Assembly (NCBI GenBank): GCA_003600225.1
Contig: QZFT01000038.1
Location: forward strand, 1-64,000
Reading direction: 5' to 3'
Length of the DNA stretch: 64,000 nt
DNA from: Pseudonocardiaceae bacterium YIM PH 21723
GTDB taxonomy: Bacteria > Actinomycetota > Actinomycetes > Mycobacteriales > Pseudonocardiaceae
Positions 46,150 through 54,414 of the stretch are shown here, one piece after another (the first letter of the stretch is position 1; each line of letters begins with the position of its first letter). The notes below the pieces were generated by a model that was not told where the DNA came from, searched no databases, and saw only the letters and a list, made by a program, of their open reading frames with translations. Position numbers and translations under genes: made by a program.

Positions 46150-46681
46150 CCACGCGGTCCAGCGTCTGTCGCACGGAGCAGGGCAGCCCGGGCCCCTCGG
46201 CCTGAACCAAGCCCTGACGCACCGCGGAGTCCAGCATGTTGACCACGCCGAGGCCGCGATTGATCAGGCCGTGGCGCAGCTGGAACATGCTGACCCCACC
46301 CGTTTCCAGCCGCCTCCCGGTCGGCGCCCAGCCACGCGGGTGCGCGTGGAACCGGTTCCGCCAGTAGAGCAGTTCGCCGGTGAAGTCGCCGGTCATCCGG
46401 TAGCCGACGGCCAGGCTGTGCCCGTCCAGCGAGAAATGCACCGGACCGACCTGCCGCACCTCCAGGTTGGGAAACGCGGTGAACACGGCCTTCAGGTAGC
46501 GAAAGTACTCGGCACGACCGCAGATCGGCTCGCTGCCGGACATCGGGTCCTCGAACACGACGTCGCTGGTCACCAGCCAGGAGAAGGCCTCCGGATCCCT
46601 GGTGTTCCAGGCATCCAGCCACCGGCCCATCAACCGCTCCGCCTGGTCGACCGGGTCCACATCCACCACTGCCAAGCCCAT
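46133..46681 (-). CDS. SnoaL-like (NTF2-fold) protein
   Basis: A 182-residue protein with the cone-shaped NTF2-like pattern: AERLMGRWLDAWNTRDPEAF, then VTSDVVFEDPMSG, FTAFPNLEVRQVGPVHF and a final helix. It resembles SnoaL/ester-cyclase-like polyketide cyclases and related hydrolases, a broad family in which function is hard to assign. Start 46681 is preceded by GTGAGG. A 42-bp tandem palindromic operator lies 22 bases upstream of the start, so the gene is probably tightly regulated by a TetR-type repressor that is not encoded in this window. Confidence 0.75.
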   Translation of the reverse strand: MGLAVVDVDPVDQAERLMGRWLDAWNTRDPEAFSWLVTSDVVFEDPMSGSEPICGRAEYFRYLKAVFTAFPNLEVRQVGPVHFSLDGHSLAVGYRMTGDFTGELLYWRNRFHAHPRGWAPTGRRLETGGVSMFQLRHGLINRGLGVVNMLDSAVRQGLVQAEGPGLPCSVRQTLDRVVSQFG

Positions 46682-46703
46682 GTCCTCACACCCCTCACCA
46701 GGT

Positions 46704-46745
46704 CTATACCGATCGTTATATTCGGGACTATAACGGTCGGTATAG
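46704..46745. promoter_or_regulatory. Tandem palindromic operator (TetR-type)
   Basis: CTATACCGATCGTTATA (46704-46720) and TATAACGGTCGGTATAG (46729-46745) are inverse copies with one mismatch in 17, separated by 8 bases. Each half is itself a near-palindrome (TATACCGA/TCGTTATA). Two adjacent dyads of this size are typical for a pair of TetR-family dimers. It sits in the promoter of the SnoaL-like gene. Confidence 0.65.
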
Positions 46746-46760
46746 ATCTGTCCAAGGGAT

Positions 46761-48203
46761 TCAGCCGGATTTCCGCCCGGTGGATGCCAGGATCCGTTGC
46801 GCCTCCTCGCGACCGGCGTGCTCGGCCCAGCCAAGCGGGGTGGCGCCGAACTCGTCGTCGGCAATGGTGGGGTCGGCTCCGAGCTCCAGTAACACCCGGA
46901 TCGCGTCGAGGTGCTCCTCGTAGGCGGCCTGGTGCAAGGCCGTCCGCCCGGTGCTGTGGTCCACGTCGAATCCCAGCTCGGCGAATCGGCGGATCGCGGC
47001 CGGGCGGTTCAGCCCCGCCGCCACCGCGACCGCGTCCGGCCTGACTTGAACAGCCAGCCGTACCGTGTCCTCGTCCGGCTGGACCTCCCGGCCGGCCAGC
47101 ACATCGGCGACCAACCCGAGCGCGGGATCCAGCTGGACCGGTATCCCGCCGGCGGCCAGCAACCGGTCCACGACCGCGGTGTTCCCGTTGCCCACCGCCA
47201 GCTCCATGGCCCGCAGGCTCGGCGGGACACCATTCTTCAGCAGCAACGCCACCCTGGCCGGCATATCGCGCTCGGCGGCCCAGTTCAGCTGATCGGCCAG
47301 CATCCGTTGTGGTGAGGGATGGGTGACCGCGAACCGGCGATGCCAGGGCCCGCCGTCTCCGGTCCCCAGGCCGGCCTCGAACAACAGGTGCAGGTGCGAG
47401 TCGTCGCGGTCGAACTGGCGGTTGTACAATGCCTGGCTGTCGTTCGGATCCGCCCCAGCGGCCAGCAGCACCATGGCCAGTTGCTGACCGAACTGGTGCG
47501 GCGGCTGATTGGTGCGGTCCTCTCCCCCGCCGAGAGCACCGGTGAGCGCGGTGAACGGCGAGGTCAGACCGTCCCACAGATACCCGGAGTTGGGATCGGC
47601 GCCGTGCCGCAGCAGCAGGGCCGCACACTCCAGCGTCGACTCGGTATAGCCGGGGTTGGGCAGCCGCGAATAGCAGGCGTACAGCAGCGGAGGCCAGTCG
47701 TGCGGGCCACCGGTCGCGCGCACCAGTTCCGGGTCCTCGCCGAGCATCCGGTGCACCGCGGGTACGTTCCCCGCGGCGCAAGCGATGAAGATGTCCTGCT
47801 CGACCATCTCCGGATCGGTCGCCAGCAGCGTGGCCGCGTCGGCCCAGCGCTGCGGATCATCGGCGCGATAGACCAGGCAGGCCAGCCGGAGGAACTCCGC
47901 CACCCGCTGGTCCCGGGTGCCGACCGGGCCGCCGATCTCCGCCAGGAACGGGGTCCGGGTGTACTCGTGCACCAGGTCGATGTGTTCCTTGGCCCGCGCC
48001 CAGCTGGTGAACCCGTATGACCGGGCCAGCGCCAGCTGCGCCTCGGCCAGCTTGAACTTGGTGCGGTCCACATAACCGTGGAAGAACTCGTCGGTGAGCG
48101 CCAGCGCCTCGGTGTTCCCCGCGCGCACCCGGGACAACAGGTTCTTGGCCTGCTTCCTGAGCTGCTCCAGGTCGGGCTTGTCCGGCAGACGACGGGTAGG
48201 CAT
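46761..48203 (-). CDS. Ankyrin-repeat protein
   Basis: A 480-residue soluble protein. The first ~90 residues are helical and charged (LEQLRKQAKNLLSRVRAG, KLAEAQLALARSYGFTSWAR), a segment found in many actinobacterial ankyrin proteins. Several ankyrin repeats follow, with the best at ECAALLLRHGADPNSGYLW, MVLLAAGADPNDSQAL and RTALHQAAYEEHLDAIRVLL, then ELGADPTIADDEFGATPLGW. These proteins mediate protein binding; partner unknown. GAAGGAGG precedes the ATG. It is transcribed toward the SnoaL-like gene, but that has its own operator in the gap. Confidence 0.88.
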   Translation of the reverse strand: MPTRRLPDKPDLEQLRKQAKNLLSRVRAGNTEALALTDEFFHGYVDRTKFKLAEAQLALARSYGFTSWARAKEHIDLVHEYTRTPFLAEIGGPVGTRDQRVAEFLRLACLVYRADDPQRWADAATLLATDPEMVEQDIFIACAAGNVPAVHRMLGEDPELVRATGGPHDWPPLLYACYSRLPNPGYTESTLECAALLLRHGADPNSGYLWDGLTSPFTALTGALGGGEDRTNQPPHQFGQQLAMVLLAAGADPNDSQALYNRQFDRDDSHLHLLFEAGLGTGDGGPWHRRFAVTHPSPQRMLADQLNWAAERDMPARVALLLKNGVPPSLRAMELAVGNGNTAVVDRLLAAGGIPVQLDPALGLVADVLAGREVQPDEDTVRLAVQVRPDAVAVAAGLNRPAAIRRFAELGFDVDHSTGRTALHQAAYEEHLDAIRVLLELGADPTIADDEFGATPLGWAEHAGREEAQRILASTGRKSG

Positions 48204-48449
48204 GACAGCCTCCTTCTCCAGATGCGCCCGCGTCCGCGTGCTCGGGCCGGAAAAGAAGACTCAATGACTATGACAGGAAACTGCTATCCGTCAGGTGAGC
48301 TCTGCTCTTCCCGCGGACCGGAGGCGTCCTGAGGCGCCTGCGGCCACCATAACAATGCCGACCGACATCGGCCACGGAATTAACTCGCGCGCTCACGCGA
48401 CGACCGTCCCGCACCGATTCTCCAGTCGACACCTGGAGAAGGAGCCCAC

Positions 48450-49022
48450 ATGTGGATCTCCCGCAGGACGATCCTGATCGCGGCACCGGCCGTCGCACTG
48501 CTGGCCGCGTTCGGCGTGGCCGCCGCGTTCACCGATGACACTCCGGCCACCCCGGTCGCGGCGACCAGTTCGACGGTCACCACCACGACGACCAGCAGCT
48601 ACCGATCCACATACTCGACCACCAGCAGCAGCCGGAGCCGCACCACTACCAGCGACGACGAGACCACCACGTCCCGCCGGAGCACAACGCGGACGACGAC
48701 CAGTACCGGATCCCGGTGGGCCGACGTGCTGCCCGGTGCCTGGAAGGCCTCCCACCCGGCGGGTGGCGACGAGCTGTACTCGTTCAACGGCAAGAACCGG
48801 ACGGTGTCGGTCCAGTACTACCCCGGTGGTCTCGGCACCGGGAATCCGCTGAACAACGGCCGTCCGGCGCCGATATACAGCTACGACTACAGCGTCAGCG
48901 GGAGCACCCTGACCCTCACCAGGGTCAGCACCCGGACCTACCGGAACCTGCGTAGCAGCGGGAACTGCTTTCTGGCCGACTCCGATGGGGGCAGCATGCG
49001 GTTCTGCCGGTACTCGCCTTGA
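48450..49022 (+). CDS. Secreted or membrane-anchored protein with Ser/Thr-rich linker
   Basis: A 190-residue protein. An N-terminal hydrophobic segment (RRTILIAAPAVALLAAFGVA) serves as signal or anchor. Residues ~38-90 are almost only Ser, Thr and Arg (TTTTTSSYRSTYSTTSSSRS and similar), a flexible, possibly O-glycosylated linker. The C-terminal ~95 residues form a small domain (WADVLPGAWKASHP, SVQYYPGG, SYDYSVSGSTLTLTRV, a Cys pair in NCFLADSDGGSMRFCRY) reminiscent of lipocalin-like beta folds. GGAGAAGGAG sets the start. No family recognised. Confidence 0.75.
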   Translation: MWISRRTILIAAPAVALLAAFGVAAAFTDDTPATPVAATSSTVTTTTTSSYRSTYSTTSSSRSRTTTSDDETTTSRRSTTRTTTSTGSRWADVLPGAWKASHPAGGDELYSFNGKNRTVSVQYYPGGLGTGNPLNNGRPAPIYSYDYSVSGSTLTLTRVSTRTYRNLRSSGNCFLADSDGGSMRFCRYSP

Positions 49023-49045
49023 AGGTTGAGTCTGGTTGTTTGGGG

Positions 49046-49535
49046 AAAGACGCTTTGGAGGAGGAGTTGGGCGGGTGGGGGCGTCTTTCCTGCCGGGGAG
49101 TTGGGTGGGGGGCACGCCGGACTGGGCTGCTGGGCTTTGTTTGGGGCCTGATCGCCTCTGGTGCGGATCTGCGCGTGGCTGGTGGGGCTGCTGTGGCTGT
49201 TGGTGTTCTTGTGGGTGAACGGGGTGGGGTTGTTCCACGTTAAAGACGATTTTGGGGCCTGGAATCGTCTTTAACGTGGAACAACGCCTTCGTCCACAGT
49301 GGACTGGATGCCCGTTTGCCGGGACTCGCCAGGCAATCCGGGCCGTGACCACCACGGACCGTCACCCGAGCCACCCCCGGACCACGAAGGCCAGCACCAC
49401 CGGGCATCCCGACCACACCAAGTCACCCCGACCAACCCCAACGGCCGGACAGGCGTGCCCCCACCCAACACGCAGGCAGGAAAGTCGCGACCCGAAGCCC
49501 GTCTCCCCCTCCAAAGCCATCCTTCGCCAACCCGC
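49046..49535. repeat. Composite inverted element, copy 1
   Basis: The left arm (49046-49119: CTTTGGAGGAGGAG..., GGGGGCGTCTTTCC, GTTGGGTGGGGG, GCACGCC) is answered by an inverse right arm (49451-49534: GGCGTGCCCCCACCCAAC, GCAGGAAAG, GTCTCCCCCTCCAAAGCCAT, CCTTCG). In between are a block shared with copy 2 (TGGTGGGGCTGCTGTGGC, GTTCTTGTGGGTGAACG) and a perfect 22-bp hairpin at 49229-49285. Copy 2 at 62125-62536 has the same order of parts. No protein gene is inside. Confidence 0.7.
49229..49285. terminator. Perfect 22-bp hairpin inside composite element 1
   Basis: Arms 49229-49250 and 49264-49285 are perfectly complementary and contain TTAAAGACGAT / ATCGTCTTTAA; loop of 13. The equivalent hairpin in copy 2 has TTAAAGACAA, with both arms changed together. 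It may end transcription of the Ser/Thr-rich protein gene, though it is 207 bases from its stop. Confidence 0.65.
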
Positions 49536-49560
49536 CAGACCCGACCCCCACACAGACCAA

Positions 49561-49599
49561 AGGGCGCTTCCCGGGCGGCGCGTGCCCGGAAAGCGCCCT
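49561..49599. terminator. Hairpin downstream of the double metallopeptidase gene
   Basis: AGGGCGCTTCCCGGGC (49561-49576) pairs with 49584-49599 with one mismatch in 16, loop of 7. It is 12 bases past the stop of the minus-strand peptidase gene. Confidence 0.7.
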
Positions 49600-49610
49600 T
49601 CAGACGACTA

Positions 49611-52022
49611 CTAGCTGGTCACCGCCATCTTCCAGATCGCGTACGCGATGGCGTCCGCGCTCCGGTCGAGGATGGTGTTGTTGATGTTGGTCGTGGTGTC
49701 GCACGCCGAGTGGTAGCAGGCGTCGTAGGCACCGTTGGCCGTGCCGCCCCACTTCTGGGCCTGGGCGGCGGTCTTCTTGTAGCTCGCACCGGCGGCGATA
49801 CCGCTGGTCGCTACGCCACCGCGGCGGAACGACGCGTCATCGGACCGGTTGGCGCCCTCGGTGTTCTCCTCGGCCGCGACGCCGATGCTCTTGTAGTACT
49901 CCACAAAAGCCTGCGCCGAGGGCGTGGTGATGTTGTTGATGAAGTAGCCGCCGTTGGGCGAGCCGACCATGTCGAAGTTCAGGTAGTCCTTGATCTTCGC
50001 CTTGTCCGCCGCCGCCAGCTTGTTGACGTAGAACGTCGAGCCGATCAGGCCCTGCTCCTCGCCGGCCCACCAGGCGAAACGCAGGTGCCTGGACAGGTTC
50101 GGCTTGGTCTGGGCCACGTTCAACGCCACCTCGAGGATGCTCGCCGAGCCGCTGCCGTTGTCGTTGATCCCCGGACCGGCCTGCACGCTGTCCGAGTGCG
50201 CGCCCAGCATCAGCACGTTGTTCTCGTCCCCACCGGGGAAGTCCGCGATCAGGTTCTGCGAACCGGCGCGGCAGGTGGTGCAGTCCTGCCGGGCGGTGGT
50301 CCACCCGGCGGCCTTCAGCTTGCCCTCGATGTAGTCGACGGTGGCCTTGTGACCGGCGCTGCCGGACAGCCGGTTGCCACCGGATGCCCCGCTCTGCAGC
50401 GTGGTCAGGTGGGCCTTCACATTGTCCACACTGATATCCGGGGCGGCAGCCGCACCACCCAACGCGCAGGTGGCTTCACCGGACTGCGCCGGGACCTTGA
50501 TCGCGTCGAACGCGGCCTTGGCGGCGTTGAACTCCTCGCAGGAGCCGGGGAAGGTGTCCTTCGCGGCCTGCAGCATGGCCTTGCGGCCGTTGGCGTAGTT
50601 CCAGCTGGAGGTCTTGCGCTGCAGCCCGGCCAGGAACAGCTGGCCCGCCTTCTTGACGCCGATGCCGGCGAACTGGGTACCGGCGCTGCAGAAGGCCGCC
50701 GCCGGCTTACCGGCCGGGTTGCTGCCCTCGGACAGGGCGTAGAACCACAGGTTCTGCGGACCGGCCGAGTAGTGCACGTCCAGGTTGCCGATGGTCGAGG
50801 ACCAGCAGTTCGGCGACTTGCCGTCGGACTTCGGGTCGTACATGTTGCGCAGCGGCTTGCCGTTGCCGTAGATGTCGACCTGCTCGCCGACCAGGAAGTC
50901 GGGGGTGTCCACGGCGTTGTTCGCGTAGTGCTCGGTGAGCGCGCCGAAGATGTCACCGGTGGACTCGTTCATGCCGCCGGCCTCACCGCCGCCGCCACCG
51001 CCGGAACCGGAGAACTGGAAGATGCCGTGGCCGAACTCGTGGCCGACGACATCCATCGAGGTGAGCTGCTTGGTACCCGGCTGGTTGTGGCCGAACTGCG
51101 CGTTCGAGCCGTTCCAGTAGGCGTTGACCGCGTTCAGGTTGACGTAGGCCGGGTAGTTCTGGCCCTTGCCGTTCACGCCGTCGCGGCCGAACCACTCCTT
51201 CAGCATGGAGATCTCACGCTGGCCGGAGTAGTAGGCGTCCACGCAGGCGGTTTCCAGGTCGGTACCCGACCCGTTGCCCCAGGTGTCGGTCGCCTTCTTG
51301 TACGGCTGACCGTTGACCGGGCCGCAGGACAGACCCTTGCGGGTCGCGTCGACCATCGAGTACTGGCCACCGGAGTTGGTGGTCTCGATGGTGACGGTGC
51401 CCTCGTTGTTGCCCTTGCCCTCGCCGGCCTTGACCTCGTCCTCGGTGCCGAGGACCTGGCCGGACACCGCGTCGACCCACACGTGCAGCTTGGTGGGGTC
51501 GGCGCCCTTGGTGCCGGTGACGACGCTCTCCCAGGCCAGGGCCTGCTTGCCCTCCAGGGCGTAGACCACCAGTTCCGGCGCGGTGGCGCCGTCCACGGTT
51601 CCGACCTGGCCGCGCGCGGTCCCCAGGGCCTGCAGGGCTGAGACCTTGGGCGCCGTGTCGACGTTGATCGGGTTCGTGTTGGCCACCTGCACGTCGGTGA
51701 CCGTGCCGTCCGGGCGCGCGACGACGACCGAGTCGCCACCGACCACCCGCAGGTTCTTGAACTTCTTCTGGTAGCTGACGTACTGCAGGCCCGCGGGGCC
51801 GCCCAGCACGTTCTGCCGCTGTACGGATTCGTCCTCGGTGAGCCGCATTTTCGCGGTGAAACCTGAAGCGAGGGCATCGGCGGAGGCGACCGCCTTCTCG
51901 GCTGAAATACCGCTCTGTGCTCCTGACGGATCCGCGGTCACAGTCGTGACCACGCCGGTTGCCGCACCGATGACCGTCAGGGAACACAGCAGAGCGGCAC
52001 CCAGCGTGAGTTTCCTTCTCAC
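49611..52022 (-). CDS. Secreted M4-M28 double-domain metallopeptidase
   Basis: An 803-residue secreted enzyme. After a signal peptide (residues 1-~30) and an FTP/PepSY-type propeptide (to ~190), the M4 (thermolysin-like) domain has the zinc motif HEFGH at 328-332 with the Glu ligand in NESTGDIFG and the C-terminal His in NLDVHYSAGPQN. From ~525 an M28 aminopeptidase domain follows, with metal ligands in GAHSDSV, GINDNGSGSA, WWAGEEQGLIG, FDMVGSP and CYHSACD. The first activity would cut inside proteins, the second trim N-termini. Start GTG 52022 has AGGAG at ideal spacing; upstream Met codons lack one. Both active sites look complete. Confidence 0.9.
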   Translation of the reverse strand: MRRKLTLGAALLCSLTVIGAATGVVTTVTADPSGAQSGISAEKAVASADALASGFTAKMRLTEDESVQRQNVLGGPAGLQYVSYQKKFKNLRVVGGDSVVVARPDGTVTDVQVANTNPINVDTAPKVSALQALGTARGQVGTVDGATAPELVVYALEGKQALAWESVVTGTKGADPTKLHVWVDAVSGQVLGTEDEVKAGEGKGNNEGTVTIETTNSGGQYSMVDATRKGLSCGPVNGQPYKKATDTWGNGSGTDLETACVDAYYSGQREISMLKEWFGRDGVNGKGQNYPAYVNLNAVNAYWNGSNAQFGHNQPGTKQLTSMDVVGHEFGHGIFQFSGSGGGGGGEAGGMNESTGDIFGALTEHYANNAVDTPDFLVGEQVDIYGNGKPLRNMYDPKSDGKSPNCWSSTIGNLDVHYSAGPQNLWFYALSEGSNPAGKPAAAFCSAGTQFAGIGVKKAGQLFLAGLQRKTSSWNYANGRKAMLQAAKDTFPGSCEEFNAAKAAFDAIKVPAQSGEATCALGGAAAAPDISVDNVKAHLTTLQSGASGGNRLSGSAGHKATVDYIEGKLKAAGWTTARQDCTTCRAGSQNLIADFPGGDENNVLMLGAHSDSVQAGPGINDNGSGSASILEVALNVAQTKPNLSRHLRFAWWAGEEQGLIGSTFYVNKLAAADKAKIKDYLNFDMVGSPNGGYFINNITTPSAQAFVEYYKSIGVAAEENTEGANRSDDASFRRGGVATSGIAAGASYKKTAAQAQKWGGTANGAYDACYHSACDTTTNINNTILDRSADAIAYAIWKMAVTS

Positions 52023-52248
52023 GTGAGCACTCCTTTGAGCTGTGCAAATCATCAAGTGCGAGAAGGTTAGGTCTCATATGCCGAGATGGGAATAGGTCGG
52101 GCGGTATCGCCCATTCAATGACCGGCTCCACCAAAAAGGCGCGATTCGAGCATTACGCCGGTGAAATCCCGGTTTGGCGCCTTGACGGATCACCCGATCG
52201 GCCCTGTTCAACACGCATCGAGTGGTTGCATCGCCGCAGAAAACAGCA

Positions 52249-52287
52249 GGATGGCCGCATAGCATTCACTCAGCTATGCGGCCGTCC
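52249..52287. terminator. Hairpin downstream of the phosphate transporter operon
   Basis: GGATGGCCGCATAGC (52249-52263) pairs with 52273-52287 with one G-T-type mismatch in 15, loop of 9. It is 12 bases past the stop of the small membrane protein gene on the minus strand. The rest of the 276-base gap carries the promoter of the peptidase gene. Confidence 0.7.
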
Positions 52288-52298
52288 TTGAATTCAAC

Positions 52299-52517
52299 TT
52301 ATTTGGCGACGATCAAATAGAGCCCGTACAGAATGATCAGCGCGCAGACGGCCAGTGCCGCGATCGACAGACCACGCTGCCCGCCGGTGGCGGTCGCGCC
52401 GTTCTCCCGATCACCCAGCAGGCCGGACATGCCGAAGGAGTACAGCGAGGTGACCAGCACCGAGGCCACCAGTCCGACGAGCGCCACCAACCCGAGTCCT
52501 GCCCAGTCGACGGTCAT
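52299..52517 (-). CDS. Small two-helix membrane protein next to pit
   Basis: A 72-residue protein with two hydrophobic segments (LGLVALVGLVASVLVTSLYS and IAALAVCALIILYGLYLIVA) joined by a short polar loop. It overlaps the pit stop by 4 bases, so it is translated with the transporter. Small proteins of this kind often follow actinobacterial pit genes; a role in assembly or control of the transporter is inferred only from the coupling. Confidence 0.8.
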   Translation of the reverse strand: MTVDWAGLGLVALVGLVASVLVTSLYSFGMSGLLGDRENGATATGGQRGLSIAALAVCALIILYGLYLIVAK

Positions 52518-53626
52518 GCCGGCACCACCTCCGGGGTGTTGATGTTGGTGGAGTCCACGGTGTTCCGCCGCGAGGCCAGGTAGATCAGGCCGGAGATGAC
52601 GATCAGCGCCACCGCGACCAGCGTGGTCCCGGCCGGGCCGGAGCTCGCCACCTCACTGGCGATCGCACCCATCACCGCGGCGGCGGGCAGCGTGAGCAGC
52701 CAGGCGATGACCATTCGACCGGCCACGCTCCACCGGACGTTCCCGTTGTCCTTGCCCAGGCCGGAGCCGATCACACTGCCCGAGGCCACGTGCGTGGTGG
52801 ACAGGGCGAACCCGACGTGCGACGAGGCCAGGATGACCGCCGCCGCGCTGGTCTCCGCCGCGAACCCCTGCGGGGAGTCCACCTCGGTGACCTTGTGGCC
52901 CAGGGTGCGAATGATCCGCCAGCCACCCATGTAGGTGCCGCCGGCGATCGCCAGGCCCGCGGTCAGCACGACCCACCACGGCGGCGCCGAGCCGGCAGCG
53001 AGGGAGCCGGTCGAGATCAGCGTGAGGGTGATGATGCCCATGGTCTTCTGGGCGTCGTTGGTGCCGTGGGCCAGCGACAACAGCGAGGCGGACAGCACCT
53101 GGCCGTGCCGGAAGCGACGGCGACGCTGTTCCTCGTTGATCCGACCGGTGATGCGGTAGGTCAGGTAGGTGGCCACCAGGGCGATCAGCCCGGCGATCAC
53201 CGGTGAGGCCACCGCGGGCACCAGTACCTTCTGCACCACGGTGCCGAAGTGCACGGCCCCGGATCCGGCAGCCACCCACGTGGCGCCGATCAGGCCACCG
53301 AACAGCGCGTGCGAGGAGCTGGACGGGAGGCCGAAGTACCAGGTGGCCAGGTTCCAGACGATCGCACCGACCAGCCCGCCGAAGACGATGGCAGGGGTGA
53401 TCTTCAATTCGTCGACGATGCCGCCGGAGATGGTCTTGGCGACCTCTACCGACAGGAAAGCACCGATGAGATTCAATGCCGCCGAGATGGCCACGGCTAC
53501 CTTGGGCCGCAGCGCACCGGTGGCAATGGAGGTGGCCATCGCGTTGGCCGTGTCATGAAATCCGTTGGTGAAGTCGAATGCCAGTGCCGTGATGATGACC
53601 ATCAGCACCAGGAATGAGATCTCCAC
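52514..53626 (-). CDS. pit: Low-affinity inorganic phosphate transporter Pit
   Basis: A 370-residue transporter of the PiT family with about ten membrane segments. The duplicated family signature is seen in both halves: FDFTNGFHDTANAMATSIAT near the start and SLAHGTNDAQKTMGIITL in the second half. It imports metal-phosphate with protons. The length is that of the shorter actinobacterial form. The upstream region (to 53984) is shared with a divergent secreted protein gene. No PhoU-like pit accessory gene is adjacent. Confidence 0.93.
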   Translation of the reverse strand: MEISFLVLMVIITALAFDFTNGFHDTANAMATSIATGALRPKVAVAISAALNLIGAFLSVEVAKTISGGIVDELKITPAIVFGGLVGAIVWNLATWYFGLPSSSSHALFGGLIGATWVAAGSGAVHFGTVVQKVLVPAVASPVIAGLIALVATYLTYRITGRINEEQRRRRFRHGQVLSASLLSLAHGTNDAQKTMGIITLTLISTGSLAAGSAPPWWVVLTAGLAIAGGTYMGGWRIIRTLGHKVTEVDSPQGFAAETSAAAVILASSHVGFALSTTHVASGSVIGSGLGKDNGNVRWSVAGRMVIAWLLTLPAAAVMGAIASEVASSGPAGTTLVAVALIVISGLIYLASRRNTVDSTNINTPEVVPA

Positions 53627-53984
53627 GCAACACCTCCCCGTAGGTTCGCGTTACCCCAACGACGGTACGCCGATGATCAACTTCAGCTGTCACGATCAAG
53701 TTGCAAGTTTCCGAACTTCACCCGGCACCGCGACGAACACGCGGAAACCTCGCGTCCGTGAACAGTCTGTGCACGCGACCGGCAGTTTCGCATGATCAAT
53801 TCACGCCTTCAGTGAGCAACCCCTCTAGATCAACTGGGCGACGGTGAAGATCACTACCTGAGGTGATCTTCCGGGTTCATGATCACTAAGCGCTCCGGTT
53901 GCCGGGTCCACCCTGCGGAACGAGCATCCTTGGAAGTGTTGATCGACTTTCTCGGAGCAGCACGGTATTGGAGGTTCAACGTTC
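53627..53984. promoter_or_regulatory. 358-base divergent promoter region with a 9-bp dyad
   Basis: No gene is seen. GAAGATCAC (53846-53854) and GTGATCTTC (53863-53871) form a perfect dyad with an 8-base centre, about 115 bases before the start of the secreted 107-aa protein. GATCAA / TTGATC words recur through the region (around 53674, 53693, 53796, 53827 and 53940). Confidence 0.4.
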
Positions 53985-54308
53985 ATGACTCGACGACTGG
54001 CAACCCTCCTCGGCATCGTGGCCGTCGGCACCCTGTTGGGTGCGACGCCGGCCCTCGCCGACGGCATCACCAACAATGACGCGATCATCTCGCAGCTGAA
54101 CCCCACCGGCACCGGCATCCCGCTCTGCTTCGGCCCCAACGGCATCCCCGGTGGCGGAGTCAGCGCGCTCGGCAACTGGAACGCCAACGCCGGAGCCGTG
54201 ATGTTGCAGCAGGTGGCTCAGCTGCACGGCAGCCAGCACGACGTGTACAACATCGCGTCGCAGGGCAATGTGATCACCGACGGTACGCACTACTGCTTGC
54301 AGGGCTGA
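53985..54308 (+). CDS. Small secreted protein
   Basis: A 107-residue preprotein with a signal peptide (residues 1-~26, ending TPALADG). The mature ~81 residues are Gly/Asn-rich (GITNNDAIISQLNPTGTGIP, GGGVSALGNWNANAG) with two cysteines (LCFGPNG and HYCLQG) that could form one disulfide. It is not a chaplin: the chaplin Cys and GNxISV patterns are missing. No family recognised. A perfect hairpin follows the stop. Confidence 0.75.
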   Translation: MTRRLATLLGIVAVGTLLGATPALADGITNNDAIISQLNPTGTGIPLCFGPNGIPGGGVSALGNWNANAGAVMLQQVAQLHGSQHDVYNIASQGNVITDGTHYCLQG

Positions 54309-54326
54309 TCCCCCGTTAAACGTCAA

Positions 54327-54363
54327 ATCGGCCCGTCCGACAGCCACAGCCGGACGGGCCGAT
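54327..54363. terminator. Perfect 13-bp hairpin between convergent genes
   Basis: ATCGGCCCGTCCG (54327-54339) is perfectly complementary to 54351-54363, loop of 11. It lies between the stops of the small secreted protein and the L,D-transpeptidase genes. Confidence 0.75.
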
Positions 54364-54414
54364 CCTGACAGCACAGTGTGTGTTACTGCACGGTATTACT
54401 GCGCAGGCACCAGA

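Larger units (their letters stand above)
49023..49610. other. 588-base stretch without a gene
   Basis: Almost all of it is taken up by the composite inverted element at 49046-49535 and the terminator hairpin at 49561-49599. Reading frames in it (Pro/Arg/Thr-rich, with phrases such as CPHPTRR and SPSKAILR) recur at the related element near 62.3 kb and look like translations of repeat DNA. Confidence 0.6.

Noticed and set aside
49252-49614. Pro/Arg/Thr-rich frame with CPHPTRR and SPSKAILR
   Set aside because: It is a translation of the composite inverted element; similar words come from the second element near 62.2 kb on the other strand, with no ribosome site or stable codon pattern.
49299-51641. 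Plus-strand frame of 780 codons across the peptidase gene
   Set aside because: It starts in the composite repeat and runs antisense to a protein with two complete zinc sites; it is not a gene.
53985-54308. Chaplin or rodlin-like surface protein
   Set aside because: It is short, secreted and has two cysteines, but the chaplin Cys spacing and hydrophobic beta core are missing.
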